Assembly: GCA_003225315.1 (NCBI GenBank)
Contig: QHZD01000037.1
Coordinates: forward strand, 1-53,894
Source of the DNA: Acidobacteriota bacterium
Lineage (GTDB): Bacteria; Acidobacteriota; Terriglobia; Acidiferrales; UBA7541
Direction: 5' to 3'
Length of the DNA: 53,894 bases
The position numbers and the translations under genes were made by a program. Positions within the stretch are counted from its first letter, which is position 1. Every line of letters starts with the position of its first letter. Shown here piece by piece: positions 45,593-53,894 of the stretch. Below the pieces are notes generated by a model that was given only the letters and a program-made list of their open reading frames with translations, was not told the origin of the DNA and did no database searches.

Positions 45593-46597
45593 GTGCTCTC
45601 CTTCCGTGTAAAAAATGGAAAGCTGAAAGCAACATCGCGGCCGCTGCCGAAGCTCCGGCAGGGGTGGGCACTCGTTCGGGTGCGACTGGCGGGAATTTGT
45701 AACACCGACGTGGAACTGCTCCACGGCTACTACGATTTTCGCGGCGTTCCCGGACACGAATTTGTGGGCACGGTTGAACAATTGCGTGGCGCCTCGACTG
45801 CGAAAAAAAATAAATGGCTGAGGCGGCGTGTTTGCGGTGAAATCAATATTTCCTGTAGGGCGCTCGGGCGGCGTCCCATCTGCGGCTTTTGCCGCCGCGG
45901 ACTGAAGACGCATTGCGCGCATCGAACGGTACTCGGAATCATTGCCCATCCGGGGGCCTACGCGAAATACTTGACACTGCCGCTGGAAAATCTTCACATC
46001 GTGCCCGATGGCCTCAGTGATGAGCAGGCGGTGTTCGTCGAACCGCTCGCCGCTGCTTGCGAAATCCTCGATCAAGTGAATGTGAAGGAATTTCGCTCCA
46101 CTGCCGTTCTTGGCGACGGCAAGCTCGCCCAGTTGATCGCGCGTGTGTTGCGCACTGCCATCCCCCGCGTGGTGATGTACGGCAAGCACGAAAACAAGTT
46201 GGCACTCGCCCGCCGCGCTAAAATTCAAACAAAGAAAGTTCGTGGCGATGCGTCCGATCTGAAGCGGATTACAGAAAACTTCCGGCTGGTAGTCGAGGCT
46301 ACCGGTTCGCCGAGTGGCCTGGCGCTAGCACAGCACATTACCGAGCCTCGCGGTACGCTTGTGCTCAAGTCCACGTTTCACGGTGCGGAGCCGGTGGAAA
46401 CTTGGCCGATCGTTGTGAAGGAAATCACTGTCGTCGGCTCGCGCTGCGGCCCGTTCGGCAAGGCTATTGCGCTGTTGCAGTCTGGAAAACTCGATCCGAC
46501 GCCGCTCGTCGCGCGCACATTTCCTCTCTTGGACGCGCCAGCGGCCATTCGCTTCGCGCGGCGGCCCGGCGTACTGAAAGTTTTGCTGAAGCAGTAA
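45593..46597 (+). CDS. Zinc-binding MDR dehydrogenase
   Basis: A 334-residue medium-chain dehydrogenase, of the threonine/alcohol dehydrogenase type, with catalytic zinc residues in AGICNTD (Cys 36) and VPGHE (His 55). The structural-zinc loop carries four Cys, but the first two are eight residues apart (C-RALGRRPI-C) where two residues are usual, an apparent 18-base insertion. The nucleotide-binding glycine motif reads LGDGKLAQL. GTG 45593 is the start; no clear Shine-Dalgarno site. It is convergent with larB. Confidence 0.85.
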   Translation: MLSFRVKNGKLKATSRPLPKLRQGWALVRVRLAGICNTDVELLHGYYDFRGVPGHEFVGTVEQLRGASTAKKNKWLRRRVCGEINISCRALGRRPICGFCRRGLKTHCAHRTVLGIIAHPGAYAKYLTLPLENLHIVPDGLSDEQAVFVEPLAAACEILDQVNVKEFRSTAVLGDGKLAQLIARVLRTAIPRVVMYGKHENKLALARRAKIQTKKVRGDASDLKRITENFRLVVEATGSPSGLALAQHITEPRGTLVLKSTFHGAEPVETWPIVVKEITVVGSRCGPFGKAIALLQSGKLDPTPLVARTFPLLDAPAAIRFARRPGVLKVLLKQ

Positions 46598-46610
46598 GAA
46601 AAGAATCTTG

Positions 46611-47381
46611 TTAGAGCCGGTTGATGCAAGAGGCGACGCACGCCGCGCCGAAGCCGTTGTCGATGTTGACGACAGTGACGTTGGAGGCGCAAGAATTGAG
46701 CATGCCTAGCAGAGCGGCGACGCCTCCGAAGCTGGCGCCGTAGCCGACGCTCGTGGGCACAGCGATCACCGGTACGGCAACGAGCCCGCCCACGACGCTG
46801 GGAAGAGCGCCTTCCATTCCAGCCACGCAGATAATCACACGCGCCTGAGCCAGCTTGCTCTCACGGTGTTCGAGCAAACGATGAATGCCGGCCACGCCGA
46901 CGTCATACAGAGGCTCTGCGCGGTTGCCCATCATGCGCGCGGTGAGAAGCGCTTCCTCGGCAACGGGGATGTCGCTGGTGCCGGCGGAGACGACGAGAAT
47001 GGTTCCTTTGCCGGTGATTTCGTCGCTGCGTTCGATGCTGATAACGCCGGACAATTCGTGAAACTTCGCGCTACGCGCGTCTTTTCCGCTGGTACGTTTT
47101 ACGGCAGCAAAAATCTTTTTATCGGCGCGAGTCACCAAAATGTTGTGGCACGAATCTTTCTTACGCAGCATGGCGAGCACAATTTCCGCGATTTGTTGCG
47201 GCGTCTTGCCTCTTCCGAGAACGACTTCGGCAAAACCCTGCCGCAGCGCGCGGTGATGATCTACTTTGGCAAAGCCGAGATCCTCGAATGGCAAGTGCTT
47301 CAGCCGCTCGATGGCCTTGCCCGGAGCGAGTTCCCCCGCTTTCACGGATTCCAGAATTTTCAGCAATTCGCTTTGATTCAT
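46611..47381 (-). CDS. larB: LarB-type pyridinium-3,5-biscarboxylic acid mononucleotide synthase
   Basis: LarB carboxylates NaAD in the synthesis of the nickel-pincer cofactor of lactate racemase. The 256-residue product has an N-terminal helical part ([20 protein letters not shown]) and a PurE-like C-terminal domain ([30 protein letters not shown]). larC, larE and larA are not in the window, so either they are elsewhere or the protein has another role. It is divergent from the UbiX-like gene with 100 bases between. Confidence 0.93.
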   Translation of the reverse strand: MNQSELLKILESVKAGELAPGKAIERLKHLPFEDLGFAKVDHHRALRQGFAEVVLGRGKTPQQIAEIVLAMLRKKDSCHNILVTRADKKIFAAVKRTSGKDARSAKFHELSGVISIERSDEITGKGTILVVSAGTSDIPVAEEALLTARMMGNRAEPLYDVGVAGIHRLLEHRESKLAQARVIICVAGMEGALPSVVGGLVAVPVIAVPTSVGYGASFGGVAALLGMLNSCASNVTVVNIDNGFGAACVASCINRL

Positions 47382-47481
47382 ACTTTCCGGCTGCCGCGAA
47401 TTCTATCATCGCAGAAGACGATTGCCTTTGCTTGACTTGCCGAAACGCCGCTGCGAGACTGATTCTACCCGCACAGAAAAC

Positions 47482-48117
47482 ATGACTGAAATACAAAAAC
47501 AGATTGTCACCGTGGGTGTGACCGGCGCCAGTGGGGCGATTCTGGCGCAGAAGACGCTGGCGTTACTTGAAGAAGATCAGCGCGTCGGCCGCGTCCATTT
47601 GGTGATCACAGAAGCCGGCCAGCGGCTGTTTGCGGAAGAGCTGGGCATTACTTCCGGTGACTTGAAGCAGCTCCCCAGCCGCATTCTGGGACACCCAGTC
47701 GCGAAGATCGAAGGCCTGCCGAACAAAGACGTGGGTGCTTCGATTGCCTCGGGCAGCTACGCCGTGGACTCCATGGTGATCATTCCGTGCTCGATGGGGA
47801 CGCTGGGCACGATTGCCGGCGGCATCAGCGACGACCTTGTTTCGCGAGCGGCAGACGTGATGCTGAAAGAAGGCCGCAAGCTGGTTCTTTGCGTGCGCGA
47901 TACGCCGTTCAACCGCGTGCACTTGGAAAACATGCTGCGAGCGCAGCAGGCCGGCGCGGTGATCATGCCCGCAGTGCCGGCGTTTTATCACCATCCGAAA
48001 ACGATCGACGATCTTGTGAAGCAATATGTGTGCCGCGTCCTGGCGCAAATTGGATTGGCGCAGGAACAGATGCATCGCTGGGCAGGCACACCGGCTGCGA
48101 AAAAAGCAGAAGCGTGA
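47482..48117 (+). CDS. ubiX: UbiX-like flavin prenyltransferase
   Basis: UbiX makes the prenylated FMN used by UbiD-type decarboxylases. The 211-residue product has the N-terminal GVTGASGA loop, PCSMGTLGTIAGGISDDLVSRAADVMLKE, the VRDTPFNRVHLENM segment and a C-terminal AQIG helix. Next to a UbiA-like gene and mqnE it most likely serves the late decarboxylation of futalosine-pathway menaquinone synthesis. ATG 47482 gives the normal start. Confidence 0.93.
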   Translation: MTEIQKQIVTVGVTGASGAILAQKTLALLEEDQRVGRVHLVITEAGQRLFAEELGITSGDLKQLPSRILGHPVAKIEGLPNKDVGASIASGSYAVDSMVIIPCSMGTLGTIAGGISDDLVSRAADVMLKEGRKLVLCVRDTPFNRVHLENMLRAQQAGAVIMPAVPAFYHHPKTIDDLVKQYVCRVLAQIGLAQEQMHRWAGTPAAKKAEA

Positions 48118-48136
48118 AGCAGCACGAAATTCAAAA

Positions 48137-49009
48137 ATGGCCAGCCGCATCAAAACCGTCCTCGAAATGATCAAGTTCGAGCACTCCGTGTTTGCTCTTC
48201 CCTTCGCGCTGACGGGAGCGCTACTGGCCGCGCGTTGGACACGTCATGGCTGGCCTTCGCTTCGCCAAGTCTTGTGGATCATAGTTGCTATGGTTGCTGC
48301 GCGCTCCGCGGCGATGACCATGAACCGCATCGCCGATCTCCGCTTCGATCGCGAGAATCCACGCACGAAACAGCGCGCGCTCCCGACTGGCGCGCTCACG
48401 CTGCAATTCGCTTGGCTCTTCACGGTTGTTGCCGTCGCATTATTTTTCATCGCGGCTTGGCAATTGAACCCGCTCGCTCTGAAGCTGGCGCCGCTGGCTA
48501 TCGCAATTCTATTTTTCTATTCCTTCACCAAGCTCTTCACCACTTGGTCGCATCTTTTTCTGGGATTTGCGCTTGGTATCTCTCCGGCGGCAGCGTGGAT
48601 CGCCATTACGGGCGGCCTCGATTCGCGCATGCTGATCCTTTGTGCGGCGGTTACGCTGTGGGTTGGCGGGTTCGACGTGCTCTACGCCTGCCAGGATGTC
48701 GAGTACGATCAGCACGCCGGACTCTTTTCCGTGCCCAAGAGATTCGGGATTGCCAAAGCGCTGCGCATCGCGCGCATGATGCACATCGGCGTAACCGCAT
48801 TTCTGGCCTGGCTGGCGTTAAGCTTCGGCTTGCCGTGGCCGGCATGGGCGGGAATCGCAGTCGTCGCGTCGCTGCTGGCGTACGAACATTCCCTTGTCAA
48901 AGCGGATGATCTCAGCAGGCTGGACGCTGCGTTTTTCGCGGTGAACGGCTATATTAGTATGTTGTTTCTGCTGTTCTGGGGCGCCGCGGCTGCGGTTTGG
49001 CGCGTTTGA
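48137..49009 (+). CDS. UbiA-family prenyltransferase of menaquinone synthesis (MqnP-like)
   Basis: A 290-residue, nine-helix membrane enzyme with both Asp-rich motifs: MNRIADLRFDRENPRTKQRALP (N-x3-D-x3-D) and ACQDVEYDQHAGLFSVPKRFG. UbiA enzymes attach polyprenyl chains to aromatic rings. The UbiX-like gene before it and mqnE after it point to the futalosine pathway, where MqnP does this step. ATG 48137 lies 20 bases after the ubiX stop. Confidence 0.9.
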   Translation: MASRIKTVLEMIKFEHSVFALPFALTGALLAARWTRHGWPSLRQVLWIIVAMVAARSAAMTMNRIADLRFDRENPRTKQRALPTGALTLQFAWLFTVVAVALFFIAAWQLNPLALKLAPLAIAILFFYSFTKLFTTWSHLFLGFALGISPAAAWIAITGGLDSRMLILCAAVTLWVGGFDVLYACQDVEYDQHAGLFSVPKRFGIAKALRIARMMHIGVTAFLAWLALSFGLPWPAWAGIAVVASLLAYEHSLVKADDLSRLDAAFFAVNGYISMLFLLFWGAAAAVWRV

Positions 49010-49028
49010 AACTTTCGACGGATTCATA

Positions 49029-50186
49029 ATGAGCGAACTCACCATCACCGATCAGCGGTTGAAGCCGATTGCGGACAAAGTTCTCGCCGGCGAGCGGCTT
49101 GCGTTTGACGACGGCATCAGCCTGTATCGTTCGCCGGACCTGCTCGCCGTTGGCTGGCTCGCGAATCACGTTCGCGAGAAAAAACACGGCAACGTCACCT
49201 ATTTCAATGTCAACCGGCACATCAATCCGACAAATATTTGCGTCGCTCATTGCAAACTGTGCGCGTTTGGCCGCGACCCCAACGCGCCGGGCGCATACAA
49301 TTTTTCGCTGGAAGAAATTTACGCCCGCGCCGAACAGGGAGCCCGCGAAGGCGCATTGGAATTCCACATCGTCGGCGGTTTGCACCCGGATTTGCCGTTT
49401 GAGTATTTCCTGGAGATGATTCGCGGGCTGAAGCGGCGCTGCCCGGGCGTGCACCTGAAAGCGTTCACCATGGTTGAAGTGGGCTACTTCGCCCGCATCG
49501 CGAAGCTGTCGACTAAAGAAACTTTGCTCAAACTAAAGGAAGCCGGTATCGATTCCCTGCCCGGCGGCGGCGCGGAAATTTTTCATCCCCGGGTGCGCCG
49601 GATTATTTGCGACCACAAGGTCAGCGGGCAGATGTGGCTCAACATTGCGCGCCAGGCACATGAAATTGGCCTGCGCTCGAACGCCACGATGCTTTACGGG
49701 CACGTGGAAACAGAAGAAGAGCGCGTCGACCACCTCGTCAAGCTGCGCGAGCTGCAGGACGAAACGCATGGCTTTGTAGCGTTTATTCCGCTGGCGTTTC
49801 ATCCGGACAACACCGCGCTGTCGCATATTCCGAAGCCTACGGGCTACGCCGATTTGCGCAACATCGCTGTTTCTCGGTTGATGCTCGATAATTTTGAACA
49901 CATCAAGGCGTACTGGATCATGCTTTCGCCCAGCGTCGCGCAAATCGCCTTGCGCTTCGGCGCGAACGACCTCGACGGCACGGTGGTCGAAGAAAAAATT
50001 TATCACGACGCCGGCGCTAAAACGTCCGAGTTCACGCCGCGCAGTGAATTGGAACGCTTGATTCGCGCGGCAGGACGCCTGCCAGTCGAGCGCGACACGC
50101 TGTATCATCCCGTCGACCGCTCGAAGATGCCGCCGCTTCCTCCGCCCGCGCGCACGGATCTCGTCTCGCTTACGCTCAACGTGTAA
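49029..50186 (+). CDS. mqnE: Aminofutalosine synthase MqnE
   Basis: MqnE is a radical SAM enzyme that makes aminodeoxyfutalosine in menaquinone synthesis. The 385-residue product has the CxxxCxxC cluster motif (CVAHCKLC), NVNRHINPTNIC, HIVGGLHPDLPFEYF and LPGGGAEIF. It follows the UbiA gene by 19 bases and completes a three-gene menaquinone unit. Confidence 0.95.
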   Translation: MSELTITDQRLKPIADKVLAGERLAFDDGISLYRSPDLLAVGWLANHVREKKHGNVTYFNVNRHINPTNICVAHCKLCAFGRDPNAPGAYNFSLEEIYARAEQGAREGALEFHIVGGLHPDLPFEYFLEMIRGLKRRCPGVHLKAFTMVEVGYFARIAKLSTKETLLKLKEAGIDSLPGGGAEIFHPRVRRIICDHKVSGQMWLNIARQAHEIGLRSNATMLYGHVETEEERVDHLVKLRELQDETHGFVAFIPLAFHPDNTALSHIPKPTGYADLRNIAVSRLMLDNFEHIKAYWIMLSPSVAQIALRFGANDLDGTVVEEKIYHDAGAKTSEFTPRSELERLIRAAGRLPVERDTLYHPVDRSKMPPLPPPARTDLVSLTLNV

Positions 50187-50254
50187 GGCCGTGGTAGACC
50201 CTCTTGCGTTGAAGGAAGATCGACTCGCGGTTCCTCCCGCTTTGGAAGCTTAGT

Positions 50255-51280
50255 TCAGCGGATTGTTGCGGCCTTCTGGGCGACCTTCTCCAAGACTTCG
50301 GGAGGCAGAATCGCGTAGCCCTTTTCCTGGGCGATCTTTTGACCGCTGGTGTAGACCCACTTCAAGTAGCTGGCCACGGAGCTGCCCCGGCGGGGTTCCT
50401 TGGCGACAGCCGGCACATAAAGCCACGTGAAGCTGCTGATCGGGTAGCTTTCTTTGCCGGGCGCATTTGTCAGGGAAACGCGGAAATCATTATTCATTTT
50501 GCTCTCGCTGGCGGCTGCCGCGATCGACTTTGCCAAAGGCTTGACGAATTCACCCGCTGCATTCTTGATGCTGGCGATGCGGACCGCCGAGCTGGCGGCA
50601 ATGTTGAGTTCGGTGTATCCAATCGCGCCCGGCGTGCTGCGCAGCTTGGCTACCAAATCCTGCGAACGTTGGAAGGCTTGACCCACGGGCCATTTGGGCG
50701 ATTCGCTGCGTCCCGCCGTGGCAAGAAACTCAGGACTCACTTTCGCCAGGTAGTCGGAAAGAATGTAGTTGGAACCCTTGCCCTCGTTACGATGAAGCAC
50801 TTGAATGGGAAGCTCCGACAGTTTCATGTCCGGATTGAGCTTGGCGATCGCGGGATCGTTCCACGATTTGGTTTTTCCCAGAAAAATGTTGGCCAGCACC
50901 GGCCCGGTAAGTTTGAGTTCGCCCTTCACGTCTGGCAGCTCATAGATGATTACAATCCCAATCAAAACGGCTGGCAATTCAAGAATCGATTTGCCGGAAG
51001 TGCGCAACTGGGCTTCTGGAATCGGCGCATCGCCCCCGCCAAAATCACCTGAGCCTGCAAGAATGTTCCGGGCGCTCTCCGCTGTTCCCACGGCCATGTA
51101 GCGAATGTCCGTGGAGGGCTGCTGTGCGTGAAATTCGTCGGCCCAGCTTTTATAGAGCGGTTCCGGCATGCTGGACCCGGTCTCTACGAGGACCATTTTC
51201 TCCTGGCCATGTGCCCCGGCCGGGAGCAAGAATATCCATCCGAGAAAAGCTGCAGGGAGCCTGAATGACCTGGTACGCAC
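50255..51280 (-). CDS. pstS: Phosphate-binding PstS-like protein
   Basis: A secreted 341-residue substrate-binding protein: signal peptide ending GAHGQ, then phosphate-binding loops like those of PstS (ETGSSMPEPLYKSW, GDFGGGDAPI, LHRNEGKGSNY) and TPGAIGYTELN. It would capture inorganic phosphate for an ABC importer, but pstC, pstA and pstB are absent from this window. The usual GAGATFP opening is altered. GTG 51280 has GAGAGG upstream. Confidence 0.9.
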   Translation of the reverse strand: MRTRSFRLPAAFLGWIFLLPAGAHGQEKMVLVETGSSMPEPLYKSWADEFHAQQPSTDIRYMAVGTAESARNILAGSGDFGGGDAPIPEAQLRTSGKSILELPAVLIGIVIIYELPDVKGELKLTGPVLANIFLGKTKSWNDPAIAKLNPDMKLSELPIQVLHRNEGKGSNYILSDYLAKVSPEFLATAGRSESPKWPVGQAFQRSQDLVAKLRSTPGAIGYTELNIAASSAVRIASIKNAAGEFVKPLAKSIAAAASESKMNNDFRVSLTNAPGKESYPISSFTWLYVPAVAKEPRRGSSVASYLKWVYTSGQKIAQEKGYAILPPEVLEKVAQKAATIR

Positions 51281-51302
51281 ACGATCCTCTCAATCTTCCG
51301 GA

Positions 51303-51330
51303 AATGTATTCAAATTCCGCGTTCAGTCAA
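51303..51330 (-). promoter_or_regulatory. pstS promoter
   Basis: On the minus strand TTGACT (51330-51325), 16 bases and TACATT (51308-51303). Two ACAACG copies (51342-51347 and 51351-51356) lie nine bases apart upstream and could bind an activator. This is not a textbook Pho box. Confidence 0.55.
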
Positions 51331-51503
51331 CAAATAATTTCACAACGTATACAACGAGACTAGCGGAAGGAATCAGGTGCGTGAAAGGGGGCGAGAGTAC
51401 AGTTGTGTGGAATCTGGCACTAAACGATGGCGACGCGCAACTTAGGTGAATTCTGACTCGTCTTAAGCCTGTATTACACTGACATGCGAGGAGCCCTCTT
51501 GGA

Positions 51504-51833
51504 ATGCGAACGATTCTATTGCTCACCATCTCGAACATCTTCATGACCTTTGCGTGGTACGGCCACTTGAAATTCCGCGGCGAGGCGCTTTGGAAAGTGA
51601 TCCTAGTGAGTTGGGGGATCGCCTTCTTCGAATACTGTTTCCAGGTGCCCGCGAACCGCATCGGCTCTTATCAATTCAGTGCCGCCCAACTGAAGACTAT
51701 CCAGGAAATCATTACTCTCTCGATCTTTCCAGTTTTCTCCGTGGCGTACCTCGGCGACAAATTCAGGTGGAATTACGGCGTCGGTTTTGCTTTTATCGTG
51801 ATTGCCGCATTCTTTGTCTTTCACAAATGGTAG
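51504..51833 (+). CDS. DUF486 small membrane protein
   Basis: A 109-residue protein of four membrane helices, of the DMT-like DUF486 family, recognisable from FMTFAWYGHLKF, EYCFQVPANRIG and QFSAAQLKTIQEII. The family's job is unknown. ATG 51504 follows a GGAG-containing stretch, and TACACT (51475-51480) is a probable -10. Confidence 0.92.
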   Translation: MRTILLLTISNIFMTFAWYGHLKFRGEALWKVILVSWGIAFFEYCFQVPANRIGSYQFSAAQLKTIQEIITLSIFPVFSVAYLGDKFRWNYGVGFAFIVIAAFFVFHKW

Positions 51834-51873
51834 TCTAAACAGTCCTGGCCAACTTCTACGCTTGGGAGTTTTC

Positions 51874-52833
51874 ATGCGTTCCGAGAACATTTTCATTTGC
51901 ACGCTTTTCCTCCTGACAGGTGGCTTATCGGCGCGGGCCCAGACGGTCACTCCTTCGCCGGAAACTGGAGTTACTCCGAACACACTTCTCCTCTATCGCG
52001 CGGATCTTATTCCCGGCAAGGAAGCGGCCTACGCCCAAACGGAATCAGATATTGCCCGCGGCTATGCGAACGCAAAGATTCCGGTCTACTGGCTCGCCCT
52101 CCAGTCCGCCACAGGTTCGCCGCATGTGCTTTACTTCGATGGATTCGATACGTTCGCGGAAATCGAAAAGGCGGGGACGGACGTAGCCGAAGGGCTCAGC
52201 ACTTATCCGGAAATCGCCAGCCTCCAGCAAAAGTTGCAGGAATTCGTTACGGCCACGCGCACGGTCATGGCCTTCCGCCGCGACGACCTGAGCTATCACC
52301 TCAACAAGATCGACCTCGCCAAAGCGCGCTACGTTCGCGTCACCATTTTTCAACTCCGGCCAGGCTACGAAGACGAATTCTCCGATGCGTTCCGTGCGCG
52401 CGCCAGGATTCATGAAACCAACGACGTCGAAACTCCCTGGATGGTCTATCAGGTCCACTCGGGACTTACGTTGCCCGCGTTCCTCGAATTCCAGCCCATG
52501 GATTCCCTCGGCGAAATTGACGATGCGCTCGATCGCGAAAAAAGAGGCCGCCGTGCTCCCGTCGAGAAGCGCCCATCGCCGGCCCAGAAGTGGATGAAAG
52601 ACACGGAAGTCAGTATTGAAACGCAGATTTACAACGTCAGCCTTGCGATGAGCGACCTCTCGGCGCAGTCCGTAGCCGTGGCGCCCACACCAGCACGTCC
52701 TGTCTTCGAGCGAAATGGAGGAGAGGCCGCGAAGCCAGGGCAACGCCCAACGACTCCGCCATCGAATTATGCGCAAGCTCCGCTTCGGCGCGCTGAAGTT
52801 GCCACGGCGGATGATGAATCCCCCCGCGAATGA
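51874..52833 (+). CDS. Secreted protein of unknown function
   Basis: A 319-residue product with a signal peptide (FLLTGGLSARAQ). The middle shows two related alpha/beta segments (LLLYRADLIPGKEAAYAQTESD and VRVTIFQLRPGYEDEFSDAFRA), like a duplicated ABM/dimeric ferredoxin-like domain. The last 60 residues are Pro/Ala-rich and lie opposite the end of the DUF2071 gene, an overlap of 197 bases on the other strand. ATG 51874 is chosen for the signal peptide. Confidence 0.75.
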   Translation: MRSENIFICTLFLLTGGLSARAQTVTPSPETGVTPNTLLLYRADLIPGKEAAYAQTESDIARGYANAKIPVYWLALQSATGSPHVLYFDGFDTFAEIEKAGTDVAEGLSTYPEIASLQQKLQEFVTATRTVMAFRRDDLSYHLNKIDLAKARYVRVTIFQLRPGYEDEFSDAFRARARIHETNDVETPWMVYQVHSGLTLPAFLEFQPMDSLGEIDDALDREKRGRRAPVEKRPSPAQKWMKDTEVSIETQIYNVSLAMSDLSAQSVAVAPTPARPVFERNGGEAAKPGQRPTTPPSNYAQAPLRRAEVATADDESPRE

Positions 52834-53407
52834 TTCGACCGCGTCCGTCCGTTGTATACAAGCAATACCGTTCGGTTAGGAAATATTCCAGCGTGCCACG
52901 TCGCGAGGAAAACACTTCGCCAATGGGGCGATATCGGCACTTCAGCAACGCAGACGACGCTCCGAGATGCGTTCGCTCGCTGTCGTAGTGATTCCAGCCG
53001 TCCTGGTTTGCGCAGCGCATTCGCGCGTGAAAATACGGTAAGTGAAACCACGCACGTGCAATCGCAACCGCCAGCGCGTTGCCTGCGTCCAGGCTGAAAA
53101 ACCACACGCCGGGCTTGCCATCGCATTTCACGTAGGTTCGGACGTTCAATTCAGGAAATGCCGAAAGCCATGGAAGCGCAGGCGTCCCGCGTAACCGCAC
53201 ACCGGTCATGCGAAACGGAACGACCGCGAGCCACGCGCTTCCTTCGAAGGTGTCGACTTGCAATTGCGGCGGGAGGAGCGGGCGCATCACAGCCGCATTC
53301 ACTGGCCAATGTGCGAAGAGCAGGTCGTGCCAACTCTGCGCCATCACCCACGGCCCTGCGGACATTGGCCATGGCCGGTGCGCCACCCCTTGCATGACCG
53401 AGTCCAT
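52637..53407 (-). CDS. DUF2071 (YqjF-like) protein
   Basis: A 256-residue cytoplasmic protein with the DUF2071 hallmark start (RPWPMSAGPWVMAQSWHDLLFAHWPV split by description), VPFRMTGVRLRG, FFSLDAGNALAVAIAR and a C-terminal LLHFARRQDVLVWAP. ATG 53407 is chosen over an upstream TTG. The family is widespread but its reaction is unknown. Its 3' end overlaps the secreted-protein gene on the opposite strand, although the C-terminal motif here is authentic. Confidence 0.88.
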   Translation of the reverse strand: MDSVMQGVAHRPWPMSAGPWVMAQSWHDLLFAHWPVNAAVMRPLLPPQLQVDTFEGSAWLAVVPFRMTGVRLRGTPALPWLSAFPELNVRTYVKCDGKPGVWFFSLDAGNALAVAIARAWFHLPYFHARMRCANQDGWNHYDSERTHLGASSALLKCRYRPIGEVFSSRRGTLEYFLTERYCLYTTDGRGRIIRGGIHHPPWQLQRAEAELAHNSMAESLGVALASRPLLHFARRQDVLVWAPRLRTAPRGRSSQG

Positions 53408-53573
53408 CTGGGGTTTCAAGACTTTCTCGACAAGCTCATTTTCTGAATATACCCTTCCACTGGGCTCCCGAATCGTATTCTGTGAATTCAAGTAGAACGA
53501 AAGAGCCAAAAGGAGATGGCATGAATGTTGAGTTTCTGAGGCGGTAGGCTTCCGGGAGCTGGAAACAGTTCTC

Positions 53574-53719
53574 GGAGTAGACAGGTTACAGGCTGCATCG
53601 TGTTTTTGAGGCGACGACCTCGTAAAGGAGATTGGTCAGACCTGTAGCCGGGTGCCACCGTAAGGCTCGCAAGAGACCTTGGATAGGAGAATGGGGCCGC
53701 CGCAGAACACGTCTACTCC
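53574..53719 (+). ncRNA. Candidate IS110 bridge RNA segment
   Basis: Just upstream of the IS110 transposase lies a non-coding segment of about 146 bases closed by a perfect nine-base pair (GGAGTAGAC 53574-53582 with GTCTACTCC 53711-53719). Inside are GGTTACAGG (53584-53592) pairing with CCTGTAGCC (53641-53649), a GAGG/CCTC hairpin in its loop, and AAGGCTC-GCAA-GAG-A-CCTT (53662-53680). IS110 elements are known to encode a two-loop guide RNA in this position. Exact ends are not determined. Confidence 0.5.
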
Positions 53720-53752
53720 ACCTGTAAGGGAAGAGAACCACAGGAGGAGAAG

Positions 53753-53894
53753 ATGAGCGAGAAGCGATACATCGGAGTCGATTTGCATCGGAAGGTGTTC
53801 ACCTGCTGCATTCGTTTGGAGAACGGGAGGCCGTTTCTGAGCGAATGGCGGTTGGAGCAGGTGCCGCAGTTCGTGAAGAAGCTACGAGCGACGG
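53753..53894 (+). mobile_element. IS110-family transposase, 5' part
   Basis: Only the first 47 residues are inside the window (MSEKRYIGVDLHRKVFTCCI and on). YIGVDLHRKVF is the N-terminal DEDD (RuvC-like) motif of IS110 transposases, with the first catalytic Asp at residue 10. ATG 53753 has a perfect AGGAGG five bases upstream. The element continues beyond the right edge; its left end must lie upstream of 53574. Confidence 0.85.

Overview
The window looks like chromosomal DNA of an Acidobacteriota bacterium, most likely of the Terriglobia type. Three things suggest this: the tilS-hpt-ftsH and ispE-prs-rplY-pth-rpsF-rpsR-rplI-dnaB-alr gene orders, a very large MacB-like permease of the ADOP type that is abundant in this phylum, and futalosine-pathway menaquinone genes. 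This placement is inference from gene content; no database comparison was possible.

Left part (1-16100). The window opens inside the 5' end of a 16S rRNA gene on the minus strand, with a boxA and a good promoter upstream. Divergent from it run tilS, hpt and ftsH, then a small Cys-rich protein, an outer-membrane barrel protein behind a long structured leader, folP, a secreted M28 peptidase, ruvX, mltG and two overlapping genes of unknown function. Next comes a five-gene block encoding a LolA/LolB-like lipoprotein, an FtsX-like permease, a LolD-like ATPase, a one-helix membrane protein and a periplasmic LolA-like carrier. This is a candidate lipoprotein or lipid trafficking system.

Middle part (16100-41000). 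After ada, an EamA transporter, a PilZ protein, a HAD phosphatase, a LolA-like secreted protein, acyP and apt comes a long, mostly minus-strand housekeeping block. Read in transcription order it is TPR protein, ispE, prs, rplY, pth, rpsF, rpsR, rplI, dnaB, alr, a PIN/TRAM membrane protein, ispD, ispF, a stand-alone GltX anticodon-binding domain and rlmB. An adh gene on the plus strand interrupts it between rplI and dnaB. Several ribosomal proteins in the block carry long low-complexity tails. purH and a small-protein gene lie upstream of the TPR gene on the same strand.

Right part (41000-53894). A divergent promoter region drives selA, followed by an ADOP permease and a two-gene RHH-type cassette with a repeated operator-like site. 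Then come an MDR dehydrogenase, larB, a menaquinone cluster (UbiX-like, UbiA-like, mqnE), an orphan pstS, a DUF486 membrane protein and two convergent genes that overlap by 197 bp. The window ends inside an IS110-family transposase, preceded by a strongly structured non-coding segment that is a good bridge-RNA candidate.

Throughout the window short palindromes (GGACAGGCATTC-, TTGTAGTGGCG- and GTCATTCTGAG-type) decorate intergenic DNA, and a few such elements appear to have entered coding sequence (tilS, the MDR dehydrogenase). Several genes have a TANNNT box 6-9 bases before the start codon and no Shine-Dalgarno site, which suggests leaderless transcripts.
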